Origin: Marifrigoribacter sp965178585
Lineage (GTDB): Bacteria; Bacteroidota; Bacteroidia; Flavobacteriales; Flavobacteriaceae
NCBI GenBank assembly: GCA_965178585.1
Contig: OZ238267.1
Span: forward strand, 2,790,001-2,854,000
Direction: 5' to 3'
Length of the DNA: 64,000 nt
Shown: piece by piece, positions 8,409 to 16,717 of the stretch
Layout of the letters: each line of letters begins with the position of its first letter
How positions within the stretch are numbered: the stretch's first letter is position 1
The notes under the pieces: model-generated
Seen by the model: only the letters and a program-made list of their open reading frames with translations
What the model was told of the DNA's origin: nothing
Database searches by the model: none
Program-made: the position numbers and the translations under genes

Positions 8409-10085
8409 GTGTCAACTCATTTTCAACAATTTTCTACTCCCATAAACAAATACAAGCTTCCAAGTAAGTTTACTTTTCCGTTTTATTATGAACCACATCC
8501 ATTGTGTGTTATAGCAGTAACAGAAGTACAAAGTTATTTACAAACCCAAACCGATTTTGAACATAATTTTGGAGTAGATACTACAAAAAAAGGATTGGTA
8601 ATTGGAAAAATGTTTGGTGTTTTGATCGTACAAAACCAGCAAAACGAGATTGGATATATAACTGCTGTTTCGGGGAAGTTAGCAGAAAAAAACATTCATA
8701 AAAAGTTTGTTCCACCGGTTTATAATATGCTTGCTAAGGATTCCCATTTTTTACAAGAAGAACAGGTTTTAAATAACATCAATCAGTTATTAGAAAGCCT
8801 AGAAAGTAACAATGATTATAAATCGTTACTAGAACAATTTGAAATAGAAAAGGAAAAAGCTGCTATTGACATTCAAGAAAAAAAAGATGCGCAAAAAGCA
8901 GCAAAAAAAGATAGAAAGTTAAGGAGAGATAAAGCAAAAACAGAATTATCATTAGAAGCTTATACCGTTCTTGAAGAAAAATTGAGCTATGAAAGTTTAG
9001 AAGCCAAATATTTTTTCAATAATGTAAATCGTTATTGGAAACATACCATAACAGCTCTTCAAGAAAAGCTTTCAACTTTCACCAATCAAATAGCACAATT
9101 AAAAGAGGGACGCAAAACAAAATCTGCAGCATTACAGCAGTATTTGTTTGAACAATATCAGTTTTTAAATTCAAAAAAAGAAGTTAAAAACTTATTGCAG
9201 TTGTTTCCGGAAGCTTCTGATCAAAACCTACCAGCAGGATCTGGAGAATGTGCCGCTCCTAAATTATTGCAATATGCTTTTTTACACGATTTTAAACCCA
9301 TTGCAATGGCTGAGTTTTGGTGGGGGAAATCACCAAATAAGGAAATTAGAAAACACCAACAATATTACCCAGCCTGTCAAGGAAAATGTAAACCAATTTT
9401 AAAACATATGTTAGCTGGCATTGATATGGACACCAATCCAATGTTACAAAATCCCGCTATCGGAAAAGAACTTGAAATTATTTTTGAAGATAAAAGTTTG
9501 GTGGTAGTATACAAACCAGAAGAGTTTTTATCGGTTCCAGGGATTCACATTCAGGATTCGGTGTATACCAGAATCAAACAACAGATAAAAAACATTACTG
9601 GACCTATTATTATTCATCGATTAGATATGGCTACTTCTGGTTTATTGGTCTTAGCCAAAAATAAAAAAGCACACAAAGCTTTACAAAGTCAGTTTATTAA
9701 TAAAACAGTACAGAAAAGATATACCGCTTTGTTAGATGGTATTGTAAAGGACAACAACGGAACGATTAACATACCTCTTCGAGTTGATTTAGATGACAGA
9801 CCAAGGCAATTGGTGTGTTATGAACACGGTAAACCTGCAGAAACAAAATGGGAAGTTATAGAACGGAATCAAGGAAAAACGAAAATACATTTCTACCCAA
9901 TTTCTGGACGCACCCATCAATTAAGAGTTCACGCTTCACATGAACTGGGGCTTAATATTCCTATAATTGGCGATGATTTATATGGTAAAAAATCCGATCG
10001 GTTATATTTACATGCAGACACCTTAGAGTTTTTGCATCCTGAAACAAAACAAAAAATGAGTTTTAATAAAAAAGCTACATTTTAA
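8409..10085 (+). CDS. RluA-family pseudouridine synthase with long N-terminal domain
   Basis: 558 residues, starting at GTG 8409 close behind a clear -7 box. The N-terminal 300 residues hold a lysine/glutamate-rich coiled coil (about 155-180) and a cysteine-containing segment (AGSGECAAPKLLQYAF, then YYPACQGKCKPIL). The C-terminal part (about 350-555) is the catalytic domain: PEEFLSVPGI, HRLDMATSGLLVLAK with catalytic D406, and a late GRTHQLRVHASHELG. It should convert uridine to pseudouridine in rRNA or tRNA. This long RluA form is common in Bacteroidota and gammaproteobacteria. Confidence 0.9.
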   Translation: MSTHFQQFSTPINKYKLPSKFTFPFYYEPHPLCVIAVTEVQSYLQTQTDFEHNFGVDTTKKGLVIGKMFGVLIVQNQQNEIGYITAVSGKLAEKNIHKKFVPPVYNMLAKDSHFLQEEQVLNNINQLLESLESNNDYKSLLEQFEIEKEKAAIDIQEKKDAQKAAKKDRKLRRDKAKTELSLEAYTVLEEKLSYESLEAKYFFNNVNRYWKHTITALQEKLSTFTNQIAQLKEGRKTKSAALQQYLFEQYQFLNSKKEVKNLLQLFPEASDQNLPAGSGECAAPKLLQYAFLHDFKPIAMAEFWWGKSPNKEIRKHQQYYPACQGKCKPILKHMLAGIDMDTNPMLQNPAIGKELEIIFEDKSLVVVYKPEEFLSVPGIHIQDSVYTRIKQQIKNITGPIIIHRLDMATSGLLVLAKNKKAHKALQSQFINKTVQKRYTALLDGIVKDNNGTINIPLRVDLDDRPRQLVCYEHGKPAETKWEVIERNQGKTKIHFYPISGRTHQLRVHASHELGLNIPIIGDDLYGKKSDRLYLHADTLEFLHPETKQKMSFNKKATF

Positions 10086-10240
10086 TAAATTCTATTTTTT
10101 ATTTTAAATGAAGTATCTTGCTTATCAAAGGGTAGAACCTTTTAATTTGAAGATTTTCAAATAAATTATATCATAAAATATTACATTAAAAAGTTGATGA
10201 AATAAAGAGTCAATCAACTAAAAAAAGGCAGTAATAAAAA

Positions 10241-12268
10241 ATGAAGAGATATAAATGTAAAATAACAGTATTAACAATTTGGTTGTTAATTTCAACTATA
10301 TCGGTTTTTGGACAATGGCAATCTTTGAATGGACCAGAAGGAGGCCATATAAGAAGTGTCATTTTTGACGGCCAAACACTTTATGCTGCAAGTGGCGGTG
10401 GAGTTATGGTAAGTGATGATAACGGAACCAATTGGTCGTTTAAAAACAATGGGCTTAAAAGTTGTGATACAAAATCATTAACCAAATTAGGAAATTATGT
10501 TTTTATTTCTACAGATGAAAATGTTTTCCGATCAAGTGATAATGGTGAAAATTGGGAACCTGCAGGCACTGATTTAGAAGGTGTTTATGTTAAAAATTTA
10601 ACCGCTTTTAACAATGTAATTTTTGCAGCAACTTATTTACGTGGTATATATTCTTCAGTAGATTCTGGTAATACTTGGACAGCTATAAATAACGGATTTT
10701 CATCAAAATATGCATATTACTTGGCAAATGATGGACTAAATCTATATGCAGGAACCTATCAAGACGGTATTTATCGATCATCGGATATGGGTAATACATG
10801 GACATTAATAAATAATGGGCTTACAGAACTAAATATAATGGCAATAACCTGTTTTGAAGGAAAAGTGTTTTTAAGCACTTTGTCGTCGGGCGTTTTTGTA
10901 TCCTCAGATAATGGTGATAATTGGAGCCCTTTATCAACTAATTTACCTTCAATTAAAGGTTTTACTCATTTAAATGGAGTTCTTTATGCAGCATCTTTTG
11001 GCCAAGGCGTGTATCAATCGTTTGATGCAGGGCAAACTTGGACATCATTAAATAACGGTTTAAGTGAAACCAGTATTTGGACTATCGGCAACAGTGATGA
11101 TGCTTTATTTGTTGGAGTCACTAGTGGAAATATTTACAAGAAAAATATAAATGGAGGAGATTGGACTCTTAGTGGCTCATTAGATTTTAAAGCAGGTGTT
11201 GGTTCTATTTCTAATATTGATTCAAAACTTTTTGCAGGCACCCATGGCTCCGGCTTTTTCTCATCATTAAACAATGGCTCTAGCTGGACTAAAAACTCAT
11301 CAATTTGGACCGTCGAAACAAGAGCAATTATTTCATCTAATCCCTATGTTTTTGTCGGCACAGATATGTTAGGTGTTTTTAAATCTAGTAATAACGGTGA
11401 AACATTTTCGATGTCTAATACAGGACTTACTAGTGCTTGGATAAATTCGTTTACAATTAGTGATGGCAAATTATTTGCTGGAAGTGGTGAGGAAGGAGTT
11501 TTTATTTCATCGAATGCAGGTGCATCTTGGGAACAAGTTAATAATGGTTTAGGCAGTCCTAATATATTGTCGTTAGGCACTGATGGAATAAATATATATG
11601 CTGGAACTTCAGATAGTGGAATGTATAAATCGAACAATTTAGGAGAAAATTGGCAAGCAATTAATAATGGTTTAAATTCTAATAATATAACTTCAATAGC
11701 CTTTACAAATGGTCTCTTATTTGCTGGAACAAAGGAAAACGGCGTATATATATCAGATGATGAAGGAGCAAATTGGAGTCAAATAGTTACAGGCTTACCT
11801 TCAGACGTAAATATTAGATGCTTACAAACAAATGACTATGCAATTTTTGCAGGCACAGGAGATGGAGAGGTATATATCAGTTTAGATTATGGAAACAATT
11901 GGTATAATATGAGTATTGGAATAACTGGCTTACCTATACTCTCTTTGTGGATTAATAATGATTATTTATATGCTGGAGTTAATGCTGGTGGAGTTTGGGA
12001 TTTTCCTTTATCGGAAATACTAAGCATTGATGAAATTAAAAATGACCCCAATCTTTATATTTTTCCAAACCCATCAAGTAATACAATTACTTTAGTCACT
12101 AAAAAAATATACGATAATGAATTATTATATATTTATAGTATGTCTGGAAAAGAGTTAATAAAACAAAAAATAGAGGGAGTAAATAATCAAATTGATGTTA
12201 GTTTATTAAATTCCGGAATCTATTTAATTAAGTACCAAAACAAAACTACACTGTTTTTAAAAGAATAA
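10241..12268 (+). CDS. Secreted BNR/sortilin-like beta-propeller protein with T9SS sorting domain
   Basis: 675 residues. A signal peptide (about 1-24, ending SVFGQ) is followed by some twelve repeats of about 45 residues containing SxDxGxNW and LYAGTxxxGVY, typical of BNR / Vps10-like propeller blades. The last 75 residues (LYIFPNPSSNTITLV, then SGIYLIKYQ) form a type-A T9SS C-terminal domain. It is expected on the cell surface or secreted. The internal repeats are similar at DNA level too (AATAATGGTTTAA and related), which makes it prone to recombination. The ligand is unknown. Confidence 0.85.
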   Translation: MKRYKCKITVLTIWLLISTISVFGQWQSLNGPEGGHIRSVIFDGQTLYAASGGGVMVSDDNGTNWSFKNNGLKSCDTKSLTKLGNYVFISTDENVFRSSDNGENWEPAGTDLEGVYVKNLTAFNNVIFAATYLRGIYSSVDSGNTWTAINNGFSSKYAYYLANDGLNLYAGTYQDGIYRSSDMGNTWTLINNGLTELNIMAITCFEGKVFLSTLSSGVFVSSDNGDNWSPLSTNLPSIKGFTHLNGVLYAASFGQGVYQSFDAGQTWTSLNNGLSETSIWTIGNSDDALFVGVTSGNIYKKNINGGDWTLSGSLDFKAGVGSISNIDSKLFAGTHGSGFFSSLNNGSSWTKNSSIWTVETRAIISSNPYVFVGTDMLGVFKSSNNGETFSMSNTGLTSAWINSFTISDGKLFAGSGEEGVFISSNAGASWEQVNNGLGSPNILSLGTDGINIYAGTSDSGMYKSNNLGENWQAINNGLNSNNITSIAFTNGLLFAGTKENGVYISDDEGANWSQIVTGLPSDVNIRCLQTNDYAIFAGTGDGEVYISLDYGNNWYNMSIGITGLPILSLWINNDYLYAGVNAGGVWDFPLSEILSIDEIKNDPNLYIFPNPSSNTITLVTKKIYDNELLYIYSMSGKELIKQKIEGVNNQIDVSLLNSGIYLIKYQNKTTLFLKE

Positions 12269-12316
12269 TATACTCCCTGTAATAATTAATAGTTATTTTT
12301 TATAAACAAAATAAAT

Positions 12317-12826
12317 ATGAAAGAAAATAAATACCCAAGATCCTTTTCTCATATCGGAATTACCGTTCCTAATATCAAAAAAGCAGTCGAGTTTTATAGC
12401 GAAGTAATGGGATGGTACGTTATTATGGCACCTGCTAAAGTTAAAAAAGAAAGAGAAACTGCAATTGGTCAAATGTGTATCGATGTGTTTGGAGAAGAAT
12501 GGGAAGATTTTGAAATAGCACATATGTCTACATCGGATGGAATAGGAATCGAATTGTTTTCATTTCCTCATGGCATTAAAGAAGCACCAGCTTTCAACCC
12601 TTTCAATACAGGGCTTTTTCATTTTTGTGTTCAAGACCCAGACATTGAAGCTTTGACCAATAAAATTGTTGAATACGGCGGAAAACAACGAATGCCTATT
12701 AGAGAATACTATCCAAATGAAAAACCATACAAAATGGTTTATGTTGAAGATCCATTCGGAATCATATTCGAAATATACACGCATAGTTATGAATTAACGT
12801 ATTCATCTGGAGCTTATCAAGATTAA
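12317..12826 (+). CDS. VOC-family glyoxalase-like protein
   Basis: 169 residues. The opening FSHIGITVPNIKKAVEFYSEVMGW, the middle LFHFCVQDPDIEALTNKI and the end YVEDPFGIIFEIYTHSYE are the two beta-alpha-beta-beta-beta modules of the vicinal-oxygen-chelate fold. H12 and E157 are plausible metal ligands. It could be a glyoxalase, dioxygenase or isomerase; the sequence does not decide. Single gene, 48 bases after the propeller gene. Confidence 0.85.
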   Translation: MKENKYPRSFSHIGITVPNIKKAVEFYSEVMGWYVIMAPAKVKKERETAIGQMCIDVFGEEWEDFEIAHMSTSDGIGIELFSFPHGIKEAPAFNPFNTGLFHFCVQDPDIEALTNKIVEYGGKQRMPIREYYPNEKPYKMVYVEDPFGIIFEIYTHSYELTYSSGAYQD

Positions 12827-12978
12827 AAAAAAGGTATTAAAAAATCTCTAAATAGCGCCAAACCAGTTATATTTAGAACTAATTCACACTAATTTTACAT
12901 TTTTTTTACATTTAATTTAGTGATCGCACCTTCTATGAACCCTACATTTGACAGATATTAATCAGAAAATAAACAGAT

Positions 12979-13788
12979 ATGAAAAAGAGTATCATTCTTA
13001 TTGCTGTAATTATTACTCTAAGCTTAACAGCCTTTAGTTTTATAAATCGAAATAATACAGCGCAAGATCAATTAGAAGCTTCGGTAAATGAGGAAAAGGT
13101 TATTTCTCCTGAAGCTCAAGCCAAAGAGAAAATCAATAAAAGAATATTTAACGATTTTATTTACGATGTAGGCCCAAGGTTTGGCGCTATTAAAAGAGAA
13201 GATGTGAATAAAGCAACCACTATTGATGCTTTTTTTGATGAAGAACATATCCAATCTATCGAGTCTTTAAAATCTGTAAGCGTAATTATTATCATTGATG
13301 ACAAACAATCAGATATTAGAGAAATTGGATACAGTAAGGAGCTAACAGATGCTCAATTGGAACTCCTACAAACTTCAGATGACGCTACCAATTTTTTAGT
13401 AAAAGCCGAATACCAACAAATAAATAAGGAAACAGGTGATTTAGAAGACAATTACTCAACACCACATTATACGATTGTTCCAGAAACTCAAGCTAAATTT
13501 TTGGATGGTATGGATGCCTTAAAAGATTTTCTTAAAATATACAGTGAGGATGCTAGAAAAAATGTAGACCCAGAAAAATTACAACCCGCTAAACTATTTT
13601 TTACGGTAACCAAAAAAGGAACTATAGAAAATATTCACTTAGATAGATCCTCAAACTATCCAGAAGTAGATGAGGTAATGAAAAAATTAATTTCTGAAGT
13701 TCCAGGAACATGGATTCCTGCCGAAAACGCTAAAGGAGAAAAAGTAGATCAAGAACTTGTAGTTTCATTTGGATTAATGGGTTGTTAA
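12979..13788 (+). CDS. Exported protein with TonB-C-like C-terminal domain
   Basis: 269 residues. An N-terminal membrane or signal segment (5-23) is followed by a polar domain rich in acidic residues. The last 75 residues (AKLFFTVTKKGTIENIHLDR, then WIPAENAKGEKVDQELVVSF) match the TonB C-terminal domain pattern. Such proteins without a proline-rich linker are frequent in flavobacteria and are often next to BlaR/M56 genes, but none is adjacent here. A strong terminator follows. Confidence 0.65.
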   Translation: MKKSIILIAVIITLSLTAFSFINRNNTAQDQLEASVNEEKVISPEAQAKEKINKRIFNDFIYDVGPRFGAIKREDVNKATTIDAFFDEEHIQSIESLKSVSVIIIIDDKQSDIREIGYSKELTDAQLELLQTSDDATNFLVKAEYQQINKETGDLEDNYSTPHYTIVPETQAKFLDGMDALKDFLKIYSEDARKNVDPEKLQPAKLFFTVTKKGTIENIHLDRSSNYPEVDEVMKKLISEVPGTWIPAENAKGEKVDQELVVSFGLMGC

Positions 13789-13810
13789 ACTAATAATATA
13801 TAAGATAAAA

Positions 13811-13845
13811 AAAAGGCTTCTTTACATTAGTAAAGGAGCCTTTTT
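13811..13845 (+). terminator. Rho-independent terminator
   Basis: AAAAGGCTTCTTTAC, loop ATTA, GTAAAGGAGCCTTTTT: a stem of about 11 pairs followed by a T run, 22 bases after the TonB-C-like gene. Confidence 0.9.
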
Positions 13846-13970
13846 GAGTTAATACTAAACTTTACGGTAAGTGTTATTAATAGTTGGAAAATAACTTTAT
13901 TATTTACAATAAAATTTCTGTCTGGTTTTAAATTACTAAATTAGAAGCATAACTAAAAACAAATAAGATT

Positions 13971-14294
13971 ATGAAAAAAGGAATGACAAAAGTGAGCGTA
14001 TTATATCCGTCAGGTAAAGACAAGACCTTCGACATGGAGTATTATTGTAATAAACATTTACCAATGGCAAGCAATCTATTAGGAGATTCTTTAAAAGGAG
14101 CAACGGTTGAAAAAGGATTGGGTGGGGCTGTACCAGGATCTTCTGCACCTTATGTTAGTATGGGAAATATGTATTTTGATACGGTTGAAGATTTCGGAAA
14201 TGCTTTCGGACCTAATGCAGAAAAAATAATGGGAGACTTACCCAATTTTACTAATATTGAGCCAATTGTTCAAGTTAGTGAAGTGTTAGTATAA
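13971..14294 (+). CDS. EthD-family protein
   Basis: 107 residues. VSVLYPSGKDKTFDMEYYCNKHLPMA is the EthD domain signature (a YY...HLP core), followed by AYVSMGNMYFDTVEDFGNAF-like segments. The fold is a dimeric alpha-beta barrel; EthD proteins are linked to ether degradation in actinobacteria, but most members have unknown roles. ATG 13983 (MTKVSVLY) is an equally possible start. The CCTAGG pair at 14322-14327 and 14345-14350, followed by TTTT, may be a weak terminator. Confidence 0.8.
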   Translation: MKKGMTKVSVLYPSGKDKTFDMEYYCNKHLPMASNLLGDSLKGATVEKGLGGAVPGSSAPYVSMGNMYFDTVEDFGNAFGPNAEKIMGDLPNFTNIEPIVQVSEVLV

Positions 14295-14510
14295 ATTGTA
14301 AAAAAAATACTCAAAAACAACCTAGGCAGATTTAGTTTACTTTCCTAGGGGTTTTCTTCGGGTCAACTCGGGTCAGGGTAAAGTCGTTTTCAAAAAAGAT
14401 AATTTTATTATTATATTTACTTTATTTTTAAAAGGGATAAAAAATAATTAAACTAGTTACTATCATATGTTATTGGCGGATAAACGTCAATAAAGTTGAT
14501 GATATAACAA

Positions 14511-14837
14511 GTTAGCTACAATTGCGGAAACTCACTCAAACGCAAAAAAACTCAATCAAAAAATGCTGATTTTTTGCCAAACAAAACGCTGAAAAACTTA
14601 CTCAATTGTTGAATTTCACTCTTGCGGAATTTTAGCCTCTTTGAAAAAAAACTCGTTTAGTTTTCGGAATTTTTTTTGAGTTTTAAGACAGTAAAAACGA
14701 AAACACTCAACTGCGGAATTTTATTCAAACGGAAATTAATCTCTGATCTAAATAATTACGGAATTCCAACTGTCGTGCTGAAAATCACTCAAACGGAATT
14801 AAATTGTGCACGAAAAAAAGGCAACCGAAATATAACT
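14511..14837. other. Cassette Z: non-coding cassette with repeated CGGAA and ACTCAA motifs
   Basis: The unit starts with the entry core GTTAGCTAC (14511-14519) and reaches the exit core GTAGCTAAC at 14838, its exact reverse complement. I see no credible coding frame. The interior instead repeats CGGAAA/CGGAATT about seven times and ACTCAA/ACTCAC about six times, often close together. It may be a structured RNA, a protein-binding array or a decayed repeat. Between the EthD gene and this unit (14295-14510) there is only a weak inverted repeat at 14462-14503 (TTATTGGCG against CGTCAATAA), perhaps a remnant site. Confidence 0.55.
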
Positions 14838-14966
14838 GTAGCTAACACCGTATAAACAAAATTGCTATTTTTAGCCTACTTACGAAAGTCCTCACGGTCT
14901 TTCTTGGTTCGTAACTATTTACTATCTTTACTGCTAAATCATCGCAACTTTGCTTATACAATCACG
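14838..14966 (+). other. attC-like recombination site Z
   Basis: Exit core GTAGCTAAC (14838-14846). The left arm starting GTATAAACAAAATTGC (14850-14875) pairs with the right arm ending GCAACTTTGCTTATAC (14933-14959); in the first 16 pairs only two differ, both A in the left arm opposite C in the right, which are T-G wobbles on the bottom strand. The next core GTTATATGC starts at 14966. Confidence 0.75.
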
Positions 14967-14994
14967 TTATATGCAAGCAAATACACACAATAAG

Positions 14995-15792
14995 ATGAAC
15001 AGAATAGAGTATATTGAAAATGAAATTTCAGATTTAAGAAATCAATTACAGAATCATAAACTTTATGAAAGCCTTAAGAATGTTGATGACATTAAAACTT
15101 TTATGGAGAACCACATATTTGCTGTTTGGGACTTTATGTCACTTTTAAAATTCCTTCAAATAAAACTAACAAATGTTCAAACACCCTGGGTGCCATCTAA
15201 AAACCCGACTCTTTCGAGATTCATAAATGAAATCGTTCACGGAGAGGAAAGTGACATTAATGAATTAGGAGAACCTAAAAGTCATTTTGAAATGTACTTG
15301 GATGCTATGACGCAAGTAAAAGCAAACACGACTGAAATTAATAACTTCATAAGACTTATTGAATCTGGAAATTCGTTTGAATATGCCTTAAACGAAATCA
15401 ATATTGACAAAAGAGTAGCTGAATTTGTAAAGTTTTCTTTTTCAATTATTGAAACTAATAAAACTCATCTGGTTGCGTCTGCATTCACATTTGGACGAGA
15501 AGATGTTATTCCTGATATGTTTGTTGAAATTTTGAAAAATTCTGATTCTGAGAACAAATTATATAATAAGTTGACCTATTATCTTGAAAGACATATAGAA
15601 TTAGATGGAGATGAACACGGACCTCTATCTCTTAAAATGATTTCAGAACTATGTGCCAATGACAACAAAAAATGGGAAGAAACACTAACAGTAGCAAAGC
15701 AATCATTGGAGAAAAGAATTGCACTCTGGGATTCTATTAACGATTTAATCCAAAAAGAAAAGCCAGCATATAACACGGTATATAGCAAATAG
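14995..15792 (+). CDS. DUF3050 protein, heme-oxygenase-like fold
   Basis: 265 residues from ATG 14995 (MNRIEYIENEISDLR). In-frame starts at 14950 and 14971 lie inside the attC-like site and are disfavoured. Typical DUF3050 stretches are FMENHIFAVWDFMSLLKFLQ, PWVPSKNPTLSRFINEIVHGEESD and AFTFGREDVIPDMF, plus LERHIELDGDEHGPLS near the end. The conserved E/H/D residues are spaced as in heme-oxygenase-like di-metal oxidases, so an oxidase role is possible but unproven. It is the only gene of cassette B, and its last nine codons lie inside the exit attC-like site. Confidence 0.85.
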   Translation: MNRIEYIENEISDLRNQLQNHKLYESLKNVDDIKTFMENHIFAVWDFMSLLKFLQIKLTNVQTPWVPSKNPTLSRFINEIVHGEESDINELGEPKSHFEMYLDAMTQVKANTTEINNFIRLIESGNSFEYALNEINIDKRVAEFVKFSFSIIETNKTHLVASAFTFGREDVIPDMFVEILKNSDSENKLYNKLTYYLERHIELDGDEHGPLSLKMISELCANDNKKWEETLTVAKQSLEKRIALWDSINDLIQKEKPAYNTVYSK

Positions 15793-15955
15793 GGCGTTCA
15801 GTGGTTAACGAAAGTTCAGTGCTACTTACCAACACCGCCAAATCGTTGATTTGGCTTTTAAGAATGAATAAATTAAAAACAAAATACAACGTTTTGGCTC
15901 AGTGCAAACTTGAAAGTTTATTGCTTTCTACCGCCCTACTTGCCATATACTAACC
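15766..15955 (+). other. attC-like recombination site B
   Basis: The exit core GCATATAAC (15766-15774) is the exact reverse complement of the entry core GTTATATGC (14966-14974). The left arm GTATATAGCAAATAGGGCG (15778-15796) pairs with CGCCCTACTTGCCATATAC (15932-15950): 17 of 19 match, and both differences are bottom-strand T-G wobbles. The loop holds a further hairpin around GCCAAATCGTTGATTTGGC (15838-15856). The next core GTTAGCTGC starts at 15956. Confidence 0.8.
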
Positions 15956-15994
15956 GTTAGCTGCAATTAAATAAAACGAAAAAAGAATTAAGTG

Positions 15995-16444
15995 ATGAAA
16001 GTTTTACCTAAAGAAATAAATAACGATTATAAAGGCAGAAAAATAGCATTGTATTTTTTTTACTTTTTTACAATTTTAACTATAGTTAGAAGTTTAATCC
16101 ATATCATTGCACCAGACGGAGGTGCGCAAAGTATTGCTACAATCCCTCTAGATACCTTCACTGAGGAAGGAGCAAGTACTATAATTCTTATTTTTTCACT
16201 CTGGGGATTATCCCAATTGATTATGGGAATATTTTATGTCATTGTCAATTGGAAGTACAAATCTTTAATCCCATTAATGTATATATTTATCTTTATAGAG
16301 TATTTTATGCGTTTTGTATTAGGGATTCTAAAGCCAATTGAAACGACCGGAACAGCACCAGGAGCAATAATCGATTATATTTTTCCTCCTTTAGTTATTA
16401 TTCTGTTTCTGTTGTCAATAAATTCCAGAAAAACCTCCATATGA
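15995..16444 (+). CDS. Four-helix membrane protein of cassette C, function unknown
   Basis: 149 residues from ATG 15995; a GTG three bases earlier is an alternative. Four hydrophobic segments (about 18-40, 60-85, 92-115, 122-143) with a short conserved-looking loop (APDGGAQSIATI). I recognise no family. The gene starts 31 bases behind the core GTTAGCTGC and its stop overlaps the ATG of a broken mini-gene (ATGA at 16441-16444). Confidence 0.65.
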   Translation: MKVLPKEINNDYKGRKIALYFFYFFTILTIVRSLIHIIAPDGGAQSIATIPLDTFTEEGASTIILIFSLWGLSQLIMGIFYVIVNWKYKSLIPLMYIFIFIEYFMRFVLGILKPIETTGTAPGAIIDYIFPPLVIILFLLSINSRKTSI

Positions 16445-16573
16445 AAAGATTATCAAGACTTTTCTTAAGCATTGGAGGCTTTATCATTTTACGGAATAAT
16501 TTTATTTCGTTTTGTATTTACAAACAGAAAACTGAATGAAAACATTAAAGAAACAGAAAAATACTGTAGCTAA
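16441..16573 (+). pseudogene. Frameshifted mini-gene, one hydrophobic helix
   Basis: ATG 16441 overlaps the preceding stop. Read as is, it gives 32 residues ending in an unrelated tail. Removing one base near 16492 (ATTTTACGGAATA to ATTTTAGGAATA) gives a smooth 43-residue product: MKRLSRLFLSIGGFIIL joined to GIILFRFVFTNRKLNENI and ending at TAA 16571-16573. That product has one membrane helix with basic flanks, and the stop falls inside the exit core GTAGCTAAC. The overlap and the restored frame argue for a once-intact gene; a sequencing error is equally possible. Confidence 0.55.
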
Positions 16574-16690
16574 CACCTCATATAATTTATGCTTACATTT
16601 GAACTAATACAAACAACAAACATTCAACAAACGATTTGCTACAACCGAAAAATCTCCGATTTTCCAGTCGCACAAATCATATAAAAATCC
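16566..16690 (+). other. attC-like recombination site C
   Basis: The exit core GTAGCTAAC (16566-16574) matches the entry core GTTAGCTGC (15956-15964) in 8 of 9 pairs. The left arm CATATAATTTATGC (16579-16592) pairs with GCACAAATCATATA (16670-16683), and all three differences are bottom-strand G-T wobbles. An inner hairpin AAAATC-TCC-GATTTT sits in the loop. The next core GTTGGGCAC starts at 16691. Confidence 0.7.
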
Positions 16691-16717
16691 GTTGGGCACA
16701 ATTAAAAAACACTGTAA

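Noticed and set aside
10300..12000. Recurring DNA motifs in the propeller gene as a mobile or repeat element
   Set aside because: They keep frame and encode the propeller blades; no borders or target duplications are seen.
14950..14994. Longer DUF3050 start from 14950 or 14971
   Set aside because: Both starts overlap the attC-like arm and core; ATG 14995 matches where family similarity begins.
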